Made by a program: the position numbers and the translations under genes. From positions 5,001-69,000 of the forward strand of contig JACCIC010000357.1 in the NCBI GenBank assembly GCA_018907035.1: a DNA stretch of 64,000 nucleotides. The letters run 5' to 3'. The DNA is from Sycobia sp. Sy_11. Lineage: Eukaryota > Arthropoda > Insecta > Hymenoptera > Epichrysomallidae. This document shows, piece after piece, positions 37,133 to 51,189 of the stretch. Every line of letters begins with the position of its first letter. The stretch's first letter is position 1. The notes beneath the pieces were generated by a model. That model saw nothing but the letters and a program-made list of their open reading frames with translations. It ran no database searches and was not told the origin of the DNA.

Positions 37133-37284
37133 TTTATATTTTTTATTACACATTTTACAAGCTGACTTTTTCTTAATTCATTGTCTAATAAGAAAATAAA
37201 ATTGTTGCTGATAATTTTAATAAACAGATAGTGTAATTGCTATATTTTAGTAAAAGTATAAAGTACAATGTTGTATAAGATATT

Positions 37285-37445
37285 CCTCCCCTTACGTCAG
37301 TGAGAATTCGTAGTGCAGGTAAAGTTGAGCGCGAGTTTCGAGGACAACAATGTGCTGATAAGGCGTTTCGCGAAATTACCAAGCACCGAAGCATACAGTA
37401 GCACTTGGCAGTTGAAGAAAGGCCAGTTCTATGTAAAGTTATAGT
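37285..37445 (+). promoter_or_regulatory. GC-richer patch upstream of the desaturase, candidate promoter or 5-prime exon
   Basis: Composition rises sharply compared with the flanks. It contains TTACGTCA (37292-37299), a CREB/ATF-type site on the opposite strand (TGACGTAA). A donor-like GTGCAG/GTAAAG junction is near 37319. Good acceptors precede the start codon: TATTTCAG ending at 37856 and GTCGTAG ending near 37959. This supports a non-coding first exon, by inference. Confidence 0.3.
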
Positions 37446-37962
37446 ATTGATGAAAACTAAATGTAAAAGAATCATTTGTCAATTAATACAGTACAAGTCC
37501 GCTCTTTTCCACCTCTCGCGCAGTGTATTTTATCACGCATTTATTAATTCAATGATGCTCCACAACTGATATAGCTTTCCTTTTACTCATTTGTTTCGTC
37601 TCTTTAACTTTTTCATCTTATTTTATCATCCAGTTAAAATATGAGAAAGCAAGTGCAGTAGACAAACTTTTCTCCTATTTAAAAATGGATAAGTAGCCTT
37701 TAATATTACAAGTGTTGATTTTGTCATATGGCCCTATTCCAAAATAATGTTTCGCCGCTTATAATGTGCTTGTTAATCATCTTTGTGAAACCATTATTAC
37801 AAAAATGTATTTGTGCCATGCTTGATGATATTAAATTTTGCATTAAACTATTTCAGTGTTGGCCACCGATTGCGAATAGAAAAAGCAAGATTATTATTTG
37901 TCGATATAACGCAATAGCTGTTTATATATATATTATCCATACATTCAACATTGTCGTAGAGA

Positions 37963-39679
37963 ATGCCACCAAATGCATCGAGTGCGACCTCACATTTGCA
38001 AGAAAATTGCGAAGACCAAGCGCATTTGGAATGTCCAAAAGAATTGCAAGCCAAGATCGAAGCCGAATCGAAGCGTCTTAATAAAGAATCTGGCGACACG
38101 GAATATTCCCATGAGATCAAGCCATGGTACGAGTGCGGAAGTGAAATTAAATGGATAAATGTAGTATCGATTTCTATTATCCATATATTGTGTTTATATT
38201 ATACTTTAACATTTCCATATTCAAATCACTTGATGTCGGTTGCCTGGGGTAAGGATGAATCAATTTATTATATTTCATAAAATTAAAGAAACCGCGCGAA
38301 CCATCGCACATTTTTTATATACAGTCCTTTCTATATAGTTTTCCGTTTATTTATTTAAAACTTCCGAACTGCTATAAGTATAGTTATTAAGATCAGAAGA
38401 TATTTACGATGAAATATCATCTTCATAATAAATAATTTTCTTATTTTATTTAATTAGTTTTTATTTGTTGTCAAATTAAAATTTTGTTATTATAATTCTG
38501 TACTAGTATAAATAATGATAAAAATTTTTTATTCATAATATTGCACCACCTTCTCATTTTTTAATTAAAGTAAGAGAGTAGGTCAATATTATGAAAATTA
38601 TTAATTGCTGGCAAAATTGATCGAATTGGGTGCCTTAAAGGAAGTTATTACTTTAACTCTTTCATCTTTCCATATAAATTCGTACTTAATAATATTTAAG
38701 CTCTAAGTAGAACTATTATTTTATTCGTTCATATTATTTATCCTGATATATGATATTGTAAATAAATAAATAAAACGAAAGAATAAATTTGAAGTATGCT
38801 TTAAACTAAAAGTTAAGATTAAATATAAATTAATTAATCATTTAAACAAATTATTTCTTACCCTACGTAATATAAGCACAAAGTTAAAAATCTATAAACA
38901 TAACGTAAACATTATCAATAATTTTTATACATTTGGTCTACTAATTGAAAATAATCACACATAATTAACAGAATCTAAAATAAAAATTTTAATCCAGGAT
39001 ATAAAGCAAGCTGTTATATCTTATTACTAATCCAAAGATTATAATATGCTTGAATTAGCAAAATTCATAAAATAAATTTTTTAGACATGCCTTAACAATT
39101 TTTTTATGGCCTTTCATATAAATCTATGCCTTTATCGTTGGAAAAATCACAATAGCATACAAATGAATGTGTTTCATCAGTGAACTCGAATATCAATGAT
39201 TGCCATGGAACTTTGTGAGATTTTTATTGAATGTAGAAGAAATTCTCTGTCGCATTTTGAACTCCTGTTTATGATAAAAATTTTGAAAATGATCCTTTTG
39301 AATATCAAACAATTAATTTTATTTAGCACTAATTTTTATGAGAGACCAGCCGGAAATCAGATTTATTTTATTAATAACTCTCTCAAATATAATAACATCA
39401 TATTCATAAATAATCCATGTCTTAAATAATCTAATGATATTGTAATTTTTAAATAATATCAAACGACAAAAGCAACTAATACCGTGTGTTTCCGGAAGTA
39501 AAATGTCTGCCGTATAGACGATTTAACAGACAACGTTCGATAGTTGGACGAGCGCGTAATTCAAAATAGCATGAGATGCATAAAGTATATTACAACGAAA
39601 ATTCTTTCTCTTAGACATAATAAATTCGTGTTATTAGTACTATAATAATAATAATAATAACAATAATAATAATAATAAC

Positions 39680-39734
<55 letters not shown>

Positions 39735-42700
39735 CTTATGAATAGATATTACATATGGATTTTTATAAATCAATATGATTTTGAAAATTTTATTATGTTT
39801 ACTGTGACAAGCAAAATAAAAAACTTTACGTTAGTAATATCACTTCAAATAAATAATGACCTTAATTCTAAATATTTGTTATAATTTTAGAATAAATACA
39901 ATATAATAGTTTTCATTTATTCAGGAACAAACTGTAAATATTATTCAAGATGCTTTTTTTCTTCATTATTCTTGGTTTTCCATCAACATTGTGATTGGCC
40001 ATTTTGTGATATCAATGAAGTACTTATACGATTTTATAAATAAATCATATACTTTGAGTGTTAAGATATTAGGCTACTGTTACATCAAATTGCATTTAGC
40101 TTTAGATGTTCAGACAACTGCACGTACGCGTATTAAAACATTTCAAGAAATAACCAAAATCAAAATTATAGTTATAATTACTGTTCTTATATTATTACAT
40201 TACAGATTCCATACTAATTATCAATAAGACTACCATCGAACATTATGCTTTTATTCTAGATTTGGTTCTTATGATTGATAATAAGAATATTTATAAATTT
40301 TTTAAATATAATTTTCACTACTTAAATGATGACATCATTGATGAGGTACCTTCAATCCCACTTCCGGTGTATTTCATTAGCTATCTTCAGCATCACCAAG
40401 CTATATAAAATATCTGCACCGGATAGTTTTTCCGGTCTGATTTTAATCTCTATGTAGTTGAAATCTGCATTTGCTGTTTGAATTCGTAATGTTTTCTATT
40501 AGAAGTAAAGATCTGATTAAAATTTGTAATAATCGTTTCCTTCCAAATTTATACATACAAAAGAAATTTTTTTTGTTTGCAACTAAATCTTAAGCGCCAT
40601 TCAGAACAAAATCAGTTCTTTATATTGAATTATGTTAGAAATATAAGAATATTATAGTAACATGTTATTGTATGAATCTCCATATTCATCACCATAAAGA
40701 AAATATTTTATGAAAATTTTCTAATATCTTAACTAAAATTTCTTAAGTCTGAGCTACGATGCCTCAATCCCTAGAGCGAAATGTCTATAGTCACCGTATA
40801 TAGGTGGGCTGAATTCAAATCCTAATTGTTGACAATTTAAAAAAGTACTTCGATAAAAATTTATATGTAGTGTTAGAGTACTAATACTAATCTTAGAGCT
40901 GCGTCGCTGATTAGGACCACTATTTAGCATACATAGAGCGACGTTAAATAAAAAAAAATCATAATTTAATTTCCTTATACTCATTAAAATTTGATATGTT
41001 ACTAATAAATGTTTTCAACAATTATCAGTTTATTTCACGGGTTACGTAGGAGGATTTGGTATAACTGGCGGTGTACATCGCTATTGGACACATCGATCGT
41101 ACAAAGCGAATCTTCCCTTTCGCATACTTTTAATGTATTGCTTTTATACAGCTGGTCAGGTAAGAAAAATTTATTATTATTTATTTAATTAAAATTGCAA
41201 TTGTAGTTTTTATTATTAAAGTACATTTTAGCTCGATTTTTATTTGATTGAGAAGCTCTCTTATCATATATCAAGATATATCGCCGATGAATCAGATTAT
41301 ATTTTAACATATTAAATATCTACCGTTTATATTAATAAGCATAAAACACCTTTGAATATTAAAGATAATATTTAAAAACTAAGATATTTTATGTTTTTCA
41401 TTTTTCGAAATATGACTTCTGTTACTAACTCACTATATCTGAACGAAATTCATTTTTTAACAAATATTTCAGAACAGCATTTATGATTGGGTACGTGATC
41501 ATCGTGTTCATCATAAATTTTCAGAAACTGATGCAGATCCTCATAACGCTAATAGAGGCTTTTTCTTTGCACACGTGGGCTGGCTAATGATGCGAAAACA
41601 CCCAGAAGTTATTAAAAAAGGTCGTGAGATCGATATGAGTGATGTCATCGGTGATCCCGTGGTAGCATTTGCCGAAAAGTAAGATACATACCTTATATTT
41701 ACTAACTATACTGAATTTAATTAAAAGAGAAAATTGTTTATAAGTAATTATCAACATAGCTTTTATTTTGGTAAAAATTTATTTAATTAAATAAAATATA
41801 ATTTTTAAATAATTTTAAACAGTTTTTCTAAATTAAGAATAACTTTTCTTGTAAATTAATTACATAAATTCTTATGAAAGAAGTACTTTTTACATTTATT
41901 TTTCATATTCATTACTTTTATACTTATTGAAATATATAAAAACACTGTAGCTATTTTCAGTAAATTATATGATTTTATTTAGTATACTGCATGTATTTAA
42001 TAGCTATGGTGCTCCTAGTATAGTTAGTAACTATATTACGTTTTGAATTCTTATATAATTAAATAGGAATTAATTAATTCATTCATTCATTCAGATAAAA
42101 AGAAAATAAAATTTATACACTAGAAAATTATTAATATCTTTGGCAATAGTTAAGTTATAAAGATTTCCAGCAATTCATTTGTAACCTTACTTCAGCGTAT
42201 GTCAGAATTCGCAACTTAAACGTCATAAAACTTTTTGTAATGAATAAAATTCATTTTGGATGAGAAGAAGCTTTTACTTTTAGAAAAAATTATATTATTT
42301 AAAATAAACTAATATCTTCTCATTTAAGTAACTTTTTATTTTTTCTAGGTACTTTGTACCATTAAAACTTCTTCTATGTTTTACTATACCAGTACTAATA
42401 CCAGTGTACTTCTGGAATGAGAGTTGGTACATAGCAATAGTATCACAGTGGTTTATGCGTTATGTATATTCTCTAAACTTCACTTGGAGTGTAAACAGTG
42501 CTGCACATATATGGGGATATAAACCATATGACAAGTAAGAACTTTTAAATTTCTTCTAAATATTATTTATAATAATAAGAAAATAATAATACTTATTTCT
42601 TTCTATAGTAGCGCGTTCATATGTCTTTCTGAGATGGACTAGCGGGCTAGGAGTTTCGTTCACTGAAACTACCGCTAATACCGACGTCGGTTTTGCGAAA

Positions 42701-45220
42701 TTCAAATCCAACAAACATAATTTCTATTTAATAAAATAGATTTAACCATGTAATGGTTGCTGACTACTTACAGACCGTGCAATTTACGTACTACAGTTTA
42801 CACGTAGTTGATTGACCCGTATTGATCTTCAATTTTTCTTTTACGGTCCAGGATTATCTGGCAGTATCCAAGTACCATGGGTCACTTCTTTGGTCTATCA
42901 AGTATTAACCTTGAAACCGCCTCACACTCGGCAAGTGCAAAGTATATCATTTCGAAAAGCTCAATAATATACATAGACTAAAATCGTTAGTGTCTGTATA
43001 TTATAAATATAATTACGCAATTGGCTTCCATTCTAACAGAGCTACATGAAATGATAAATAACCTCTCTGTGAAACCTTTAAACGATGACTTTGTCTGACT
43101 TATCGAACAAGCCTTCTATTAGCTGCCTAATTACTTATTACAGGGTTTTTGCTATTTAGTTATTGTGGATGCTTTGGCTTCTGTTGTCGCCTCTGTTTGA
43201 ATAAGAGTTCTCTTCTACGCTGGCTAGAACCAGGTATCGGATACACCTTGTTACTATTATGTGGCAAGGTATGTAAGAATTTCTACGCTTATTACTAGAA
43301 ACTAAATGATTAGCAGTAAATTCCAATAATACGATAATAGCAATAGACTTTAGACTCCAACTCATTTACTTTATATGTTGAACGATCTTCCCTCCACACC
43401 AGAATTCTCAGAGTCGGTATCTTTGTATATTACTCAAAGGATCTCCTTATAGGATTTACCTGAAGTTAATTCGATGACTATTATGTATAGGTATATAGTT
43501 TTCCAAGCCTTCGGTTAGTTATCATTCTTTTGACTTCGTAATCTCTTCTCGCTATTTAATTTTTTGCTTTCATTATCTGTATTTTGTTTACTACATTTGC
43601 ATAGGCATTTCTTTTTTATTATAGTGTCTCTTCTTATTTTTCTTGCACAGATAAAAGTCCGAAGACTTTTCAAGGAAGTTATCTCTTCTGTTTGTCAATA
43701 ACTATATATTAGTGAACGAACTCTTCGACCCATAGTAAGCTTTCCTAGATATACATCTGTAAATTAGATCTCTTATGGTAATAGACAATTTATTTCTTTG
43801 ACTAGTTTAGCCTGACGAAGAAGAAGCTCCTCTTCAATCAGCTCAAGAAGTTACTTCTGATTGAATGCTATTAACTTTTTTTACCAGTTAGACTAAAAAA
43901 GAGTATGATTGAGAAGCCAGAAAGATTTATTGGCTTCATTAAGTTAGTTTTAAAGTATCTTTGTGCCTCATTTCTACAACATCATTACCTTGCATAATTT
44001 ATTTAATTAATATAACCATATATTTTGGAAAGTTCATCCCTATAAGTCACTGAAACTAATTGATCCGTTCAACAACGAGATCACTAAAATAGCTTCCCAC
44101 CACATGCTTTAATTGTTGCTTTAAATTGCTCCAGCGTGAAAGAATATAGCTGATCCTGAGACATTATATTATCTAGATTCTCTTCATCTGTACTCTTCAG
44201 CAACAAAATGTGCTTGATACTCGAGAAAACTGTCAGAAAAAATCTTTAGCCAGCTGGACTTATTATAACCATTAAATGACCAAATCCCACTACAAACGAA
44301 CTTCCATTTTTCCCAACAACGACAAATAAAAAGTTCGAGAGTAAATGTGCCTTAAAATTCATATATTTACATGTAGCGTTGCCCTCATATATCTTACGTA
44401 TTTATTCACTCTGCTATTTTCCGGATGATATTTGTTGATAGAATCCTTAGGCTTTGGATAAGCTTGCTTCTCTCTATTTCTCTATAACAGTCACTGAGGC
44501 TCTGAGCTTGCTAGGAATGGTAATACTCTACCTAAAGAGCTCGAACTGTAACTAAAGCTCTATATAAATTTTTACAGAGGTGTTTGTGTCAATTATTGGA
44601 GACCGTGAATTTTCCACGGGCCATCTAATTACGAATTTTTTGTTGTAGGGATGTAGCCATCGTAGCTTTTTCTAGAATTAATGATGCTAAATTTCTGTAT
44701 AGTATATTGCATAGCATTTTATTTTTTTTATAAAATAAAGTGTTAAAAAGAACTTCATTGTGTTAAGCCAAAATAATAATTAATAATCTTGAACTATTTC
44801 AATATACAATAAATTTAATAAGCTCTTTTATAAAACTAAGAAATAATTATACCTATACTAAGTTTTGTAAAATATAGTTAAATATATGTAGTTTTATTCG
44901 TTAATCCACTTATCACGTTTTCTTCTTAATGTATTAGGAACATTGCACCTGCTGAAAACAGAGTAGTATCTTTTCTGACAAATGGCGAAGGCTGGCATAA
45001 TTACCATCATGTTTTTCCGTGGGATTATAAGGCGGCTGAGTTGGGCGACTATAGACTTAATTTTACCACAGCTATAATTGACCTTTTTGCAATGTTCGGA
45101 TGGGTTTACGACCGGAAACAACCATCGCCAGAATTAGTTGGGAAAGTAATCAAAAATAGAGGAGATGGATCTCATCCTATTCACCAAGAACTTTCATTAG
45201 TACAAAAAAATGTTGACTAA
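37963..45220 (+). CDS. Acyl-CoA delta-9-type desaturase, 5 coding exons, 363 aa
   Basis: Coding exons 37963-38248, 41029-41159, 41473-41678, 42349-42534 and 44938-45220 (1092 bases) join in frame at GT-AG sites, with phases 1, 0, 2 and 2. The three iron-binding histidine boxes are present: HRYWTH (residues 112-117), HRVHH (149-153) and HNYHH (290-294). The additional ligand motif N257-S-A-A-H261 is also there. Family landmarks include FSETDADPHNANRGFFFAH, GYKPYDKNIAPAENR and NGEGWHNYHHVFPWDYKA. Hydrophobic segments around residues 65-110 and 209-250 fit a four-helix ER membrane enzyme. The product should insert a cis double bond into acyl-CoA using cytochrome b5. In insects such enzymes feed membrane lipid, cuticular hydrocarbon and pheromone synthesis. 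The first box is usually HRLWAH; here Tyr and Thr replace Leu and Ala, but the HX4H spacing is kept. Exact regiospecificity cannot be read from sequence. Confidence 0.95.
38249..41028 (+). other. Intron 1 of the desaturase
   Basis: 2.78 kb from a GTAAGG donor to a TTATCAG acceptor. AT-rich, with an (AAT)n repeat at 39643-39732. ORFs inside have no family motifs. Confidence 0.85.
39643..39732. repeat. (AAT)n microsatellite
   Basis: About 30 trinucleotide units with two AAC interruptions. The minus-strand poly-tyrosine ORF here is an artefact. Confidence 0.95.
42535..44937 (+). other. Intron 4 of the desaturase, possible old insertion
   Basis: 2.40 kb, noticeably less AT-rich than the other introns over about 42605-43870. 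That suggests an unidentified insertion or repeat. Short hairpin-forming sequences occur, such as AGTTTC/GAAACT near 42651-42669 and TTCAATCAG/CTGATTGAA near 43832-43864. No protein motif was recognised. Confidence 0.5.
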
Positions 45221-46223
45221 ATTACAAAGTTACTTTATTTAGACATAAAACTAAATAACTAAAATATTTTTTATTTAATGTTTTAATATACTTTATTTTA
45301 AAATTCATTGCGAAATTTCTAATATCAGTAGAGAGTCTTGTATAATTGTTCTCTTCAATTTAAAAATTCATTATTTTATTATAAATCCATCTTATATAGA
45401 ATTTAATTAAAGATAATATTGAAATAATTTTATAAACATGTTTAAAAATGTAATATTTCATATATCAGAAATGTGCATTAGTTAATTCAACACTTTCAAT
45501 TAGACATAAACGTAATTGAACTGAAAGAATTAAGAAAATTTATTTAAAAGGACACTTCTTTTATATATAATTAGGAAATTCCAGCTTTGAAACAAAATTT
45601 TGTTCTTAAAGGTAAAATTATAAACAAAAATGTGGGACTATAATCCACTGATTATTCGATGGCGATAAGAAATTGAAAATAATTTATACTCGTCCATCTT
45701 GTATATTTTATTTATTTATATGATGAAACCAAATGATAAATAAGATTATTATCAAACGCTATTCTAAATATTGTAGTAAAAGACAATATTTCATTTATTT
45801 ATTAAAATCAATATTGAAACCGATTTCCATCTACCTTTAATTTGATGTTAAAGATTTAATTGCAATAACTTTAAGTTGACGTTAATAATTGTCAATTGCA
45901 ATAAATTTATAATAGATAAAGTTATATGTACCATTGCAATAAACTTATAATAGATGAAGTTATATTATAATAGATAAGTTATATTTAATATAATATGTGA
46001 GTAAAAATAAAACTACTTAACGCTTAAAACCTAGTTTAAATTGCAGATTGTAATTTTAAAATATGATAAAATTGGTTAAAAAATTACAAATATTAATATA
46101 TTGACTAAGTTCTCATTTTTTTACGAATAAATTTTTTTTACAAATCAAATAAATTTTCTTATGTATATTCTTTACTTTTTTTACTAAAATTAGTGAAATC
46201 TTCAATTCAAATTACTTGCCTAT
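45221..46223. other. Desaturase 3-prime flank, AT-rich
   Basis: No gene. No perfect AATAAA close to the stop. A repeated AATAGAT(A/G)AAGTTATAT motif occurs about three times in 45910-45980. Confidence 0.4.
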
Positions 46224-46345
46224 CCACCATATTCACCAGTTTTAGACTCCAGTAACAACCATCGGTTTATTAATTTCAATAAATGACTCGGAGGTAAAAA
46301 ATTTGGAAGCAACGAGGAAGTAATCGATGCTGTAAATGAGCTGTA
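46224..46345 (+). pseudogene. mariner transposase C-terminal fragment
   Basis: Reads PPYSPVLDSSNNHRF, then LGGKKFGSNEEVIDAVNEL. The first part is a decayed version of the conserved PPYSPDLAPSDYHLF catalytic end of mariner transposases, and the second matches the segment that follows it. The catalytic Asp is lost and two stops interrupt the frame. Terminal repeats were not found. Confidence 0.6.
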
Positions 46346-47850
46346 AATGACGGGAAGGACGATGGATGTCGGGATGTGAGGTAACGCTACCGCTGATTGA
46401 ATGCTCGTTATCTCGGGTGCAATAGATTTTTCTAAATCATTCATATTACTTCCGTCATTTTGCTATCTGAGAGCAAGTGTAATGACGATTCAAGAAGCGC
46501 ATTTCCTATATTAATTGAGCTTAGAAAAAATGAGGACCTTTCTAAACTATTCACACAAATGAAAAAACCATCTTTATGAATACATGTGGCATCGATATTC
46601 ATTCAAGCATTTATAAGAAAGGGTCAACACAAATTTTTTGAAAGGATTACACAAATTATTGACAGCTTATTGTATAGATTCCTATACAGGACAGTGGAAA
46701 ATCGTTATCATACTTTCAAAAATAATAAAAATTTGGATACTATTACTAAATTGCGCACTAATTGTTTCCGACAGTTGATTTTCTGTGTTTTATCAGCGCT
46801 AACTTATTTCTGATGGACAGCGATGCTGCCAAGTTTTTACTTAAATTAGTAGCTAAACTATTCTTACAACTCTATCACTACAAGGATACGCACATTATAT
46901 TAAGCCTACTATACACTACCCCTTTGTGCGTGACAATGACAATAATTGACAAATATATTATTTTGACACCATTCAAAAGTAAGCATTCTTGACGATATAA
47001 TTACAGTAATGCTGAATTTAAAGAAAATAGCAATTTTGTTTTAAGGATTTTGTCTTCGTACTGTCCTTATTGGAGCTATAAAGTAGAAATCGATTAAGAT
47101 AGGTAGCTAAATCAACCCTTCGCAAATAGAATTAGGTCTGGAGCACTTCTTGAACCCCATACTATCGATGCAATTGGACAAATTAAATAAAATTATGCGT
47201 CTCTAATGTTGAGGGTTCTGCGTCCTTTATGGAAATTAAATTCAAAGAGGTTAGTATGATAGATCAAATTTTATAGAATACATAGATGATGCGAACATTA
47301 TTACTGAAAAATTAATTTTCTCTATTAATATAATTAGGTAACATGGTCCATTCGTGTACCAATGTACCTTCAAATGCAATAGGCAATTATATCGAATGGG
47401 TTGCATAATACTACTTTTGTATTATATTATTACATGAAATAGCCCTATACTTTATAGTGAAATCTAAAACAATAAGTCTTAATGTTTGAATAGTTTAGAA
47501 ATTCGTAGTAAAAAAAATTGATCTACGTAATCTAAAGATAAGCGAATTAGAAGTTTGTATTCTAAGAAGTAGATAGATCATATTCTTACTACAAATTAAA
47601 ATGATTTGTATTAAGGGATCTTAACCTTTAGAGGTGGACGCGGTCGAGATATTGACCACCCTGATAACACCAAATTATTTCTTTTCTTGAATTGTAATTT
47701 GATGTATTATATACGACAAAAGTAGTAAAAAAATTGCTAATGACTGTTTGACCTTGAGTTGAAGTTCCACTGAAAGCAGTGATAAAACTAGTTGTAGTTT
47801 CAATTTTTTTATTCTGAAAATAATAATTCCCAAATTTTTAAACATTAAGA

Positions 47851-47993
47851 AATTTATTCCAACTACAAAAAGACTTAGAAAATTTCTATTGTTAAAATCT
47901 TCCATTCTTATACAATGTAAATATTTTAATTTTTTGTGGCCATATAAAATTTATACTGGTTATATATAAGTCTTTTTGTAGTTGGAATAAATT
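47851..47993. repeat. Perfect 27-bp inverted repeat flanking 89 bp
   Basis: Positions 47851-47877 are the exact reverse complement of 47967-47993; the core is CCAACTACAAAAAGACTTA. The arrangement suggests a tiny MITE or other hairpin-forming unit. No open frame or known terminal motif. Confidence 0.9.
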
Positions 47994-48962
47994 GAATACA
48001 AACAAATCGAGGAATCACTATTCAATTCAATTTCTCGGAAACATCTTTGACATTGTTATTACAATTTCAAGCTGAAACTATTTTTTCCCTGTTTTGAACC
48101 GAAAATTATTGTATTTACATTTATCAATCGCCAATCTGCAAAAAATACACCAATCTTTTTCCATTAGCTTTGGAGCCCTGCTGTGAACTATTTCATTAAT
48201 GGGCCACTGGGTAGCTGTCAATCCCCCATAAATAATGAATCCTAAATTATTCGTATTTTTATCGATGTATAAAATCTATATGCCTTTTATATTAACTTCA
48301 ATGTTGAGAACAAAATCATATTTATTTAATGAAAAAAAAAATTAATTTAATATTGAACGATCGTATTTGCATGGAAAAATTATGTTTTTTCGCAACACCA
48401 ATATCATCCAATTAAACAACGTCGGTAGGACACTATATTTAGCTTTTCTAAGATATTTTAAATATATGTAGGTAATAATATTTTCAAAAAATAAATACAA
48501 ATTTAATTTTTTTTACGAATATTTAAAAACATATTTTTTAAATATTTAAAAAATATATTTTAACTTATTTTATGTTTATTCTTAATTAATCAAGGTTTTC
48601 TATTTATTATAAAGATAATTCTAGTCTGTTACATAAATAAATAAGGACATTGACATAGATTTTTCAAAATAAATATTATTAGAATTAAAATTTTCATTTA
48701 TTTTTTTTTGTGAATTTAAAGTATAAATAGTTTATCCATGCGATCAGTAATATGCAAGTATTCGACAATCATTAACTTTTATCCATTGGTTCAAAACGCA
48801 CCATATTTTGCCTCTTTTATTGCTTATACGTTGATACTTTGGATTTAGTAATGTATTTCAACTCTTGATTTTTTTATAAATATTCCTATATATGTCAAAT
48901 CTTTAATATTGGACAATGATACAATTAATTATAATACCAACCGTGTTCATTAAAATATTTCT

Positions 48963-49090
<128 letters not shown>

Positions 49091-49248
49091 ATATGTAATT
49101 ATAATAATGTTAATTTCAAAAAACACATATTTTAAAAAATTTAATGCGCACTAAATAACGATCGTCGTAGAGACCTGTATATACCTTGTAGAACCTGTAA
49201 CATTTTTCTGACGTAAAAGGGCATCGACCTGTCCTCATAAAGACAATA

Positions 49249-49253
<5 letters not shown>

Positions 49254-49307
<54 letters not shown>
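49254..49307. repeat. (CT)n microsatellite
   Basis: Pure CT tract of about 27 units. Confidence 0.95.
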
Positions 49308-49309
<2 letters not shown>

Positions 49310-50062
49310 TATCATAAGTATTTTTCAAATAATAGACTATATAAATTTTCATATGAATCGTATAGAAGAAAGCAACGTGTATATGCCGCGTAGATCTAAA
49401 ATTTAATCACGCTAGGATCAGGTGACAGTTCGACACGTTCAATTGGTGTCCATACACGAACTAGTAGCGTGATCTGTCTTAGATATTTCATTCCTAAACC
49501 GTTCGGTGCTTTTCCTTCTTTTTGTACGCGCTCTCATCACATTATACATTCATACATATAGAATATATATTTTTTTTATAAAGGGAGATTTTATTTACGG
49601 AAACTTCTTTTTAGAATCATGTTATCATTAGTATCTTAGTAATAAGCTTTCTTTAAAATTACATCTAATTATATTTTGAAATGCTAAGCTTCATCAATTT
49701 AAACATTAAAGCTCCTGTATTTAGTAATGAGTGCAGTATAATTTTTATAGTGTCATAATTGATCCAGCCGAGTATACCTGATTCTAGAAAATAACTATAA
49801 AAATTCCTGATTTTATTTTAAATTTGTAATACATTTGTCATTTTTTTTATTCAAAGAAATTTTTCAATCTAAATATTCCAAATTTTAAGTTATTACATAC
49901 ATGCAAGAAAAAATTCATGCCCACCTTATAGATATTGAATATTACGAACTGTGATTGGCTGATGAATATATGCTCTGACTCATCCCATTTATTTAGAAAG
50001 AGGATCTTTTCGGAAAGACGGGTACATTAAGATTATTACATACACATACATACATATGTATG

Positions 50063-50066
<4 letters not shown>

Positions 50067-50111
<45 letters not shown>
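50067..50111. repeat. (TA)n microsatellite
   Basis: TA tract preceded by tetranucleotide TACA units from about 50038. Confidence 0.95.
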
Positions 50112-50112
<1 letters not shown>

Positions 50113-51189
50113 GCAAGTGCATATACAAGGTGTCCCAAATATAATTTTTCACACTGCTAAATCGATAAAAGCAGAGTAACTCATATACAAATATTGTACG
50201 CATTTGATACTAAGGGTATTGCTTCAGTACTGTGTGCTAAGTTTCCCAACCAATAACCAAACGTTAATTCCGCTTTCGGTCTAAAGGGATATTATTATAA
50301 AGTCTATGGGCATAGTCATTGAGAAAACAGGTGGAGACTTTAAGTTGAATTTGGAGACTAGTGATAACTAATAAAAACACCGAAGTAATAAAGCAATTTT
50401 CATCTGTAAAAAAGGTCAAACAGTTATTATTAAAACTATTATTTATTTTAAAATATTTTAATCTAAAATAATTTAAAATGATTATTATGGTTCAAGCAAT
50501 TCAAAATATTATTTGGAATATTTAAAAATGTTATTTAATTGTATTTTGAAACTGAAGTACAAATTTGACCGTTTTTAACAACTTTTATTTCGGAAAAATC
50601 ATAACTTGTTGAAGCCGGATTCACACTTTGCAAGTCAAAGGAAATAAGAAATCCTTTCTAGCCCTTAGAGAGCCGGTATTTTTAAAAATTAATTCATTTC
50701 TTATCTCTATAGATAAGTGTTCTCAGGTCTCTAAGTTGGAACCAATGCAAGGTCAAATATTAGCAACTCAATCTCATAAGCAATCATGCCTTATAGCGTC
50801 ATATTGGCCTTTAATGGTAATGCATCAGTTATTTTTTTATGTATTTTTATATTTTATTAATTTTATTTTAACATATAAATTTAAAATATGATTTACAATG
50901 GACTTTTAACAAATGCACCGTATGGCGTCATTCCAGTCCTATAGTCCGTTTAATCCGGGGACATATTATTGCAAATCGTAATGTGTCGGTTGTTGATAGC
51001 AGAATTTGATTTGCTATTATATTTCTTATAGTTATTGATCGCCCTGGTATGGATTTATATAATAAACATATCGATAGATAACATTCTTTAAATAAAAAAT
51101 ATAAATTAACTGCTTAACATTTTCAATAATTTTATTTTGTATTTTTTTTTCGAACAAAATATTATAATCTTTAATAAACTTCCGGTTGG

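Noticed and set aside
37304..37444. Open 47-codon stretch upstream of the desaturase (contains KLPSTEAYSSTWQLKK)
   Set aside because: It begins right after a stop, has no start codon or splice support, and is short enough to be chance. Kept only as a GC-rich patch.
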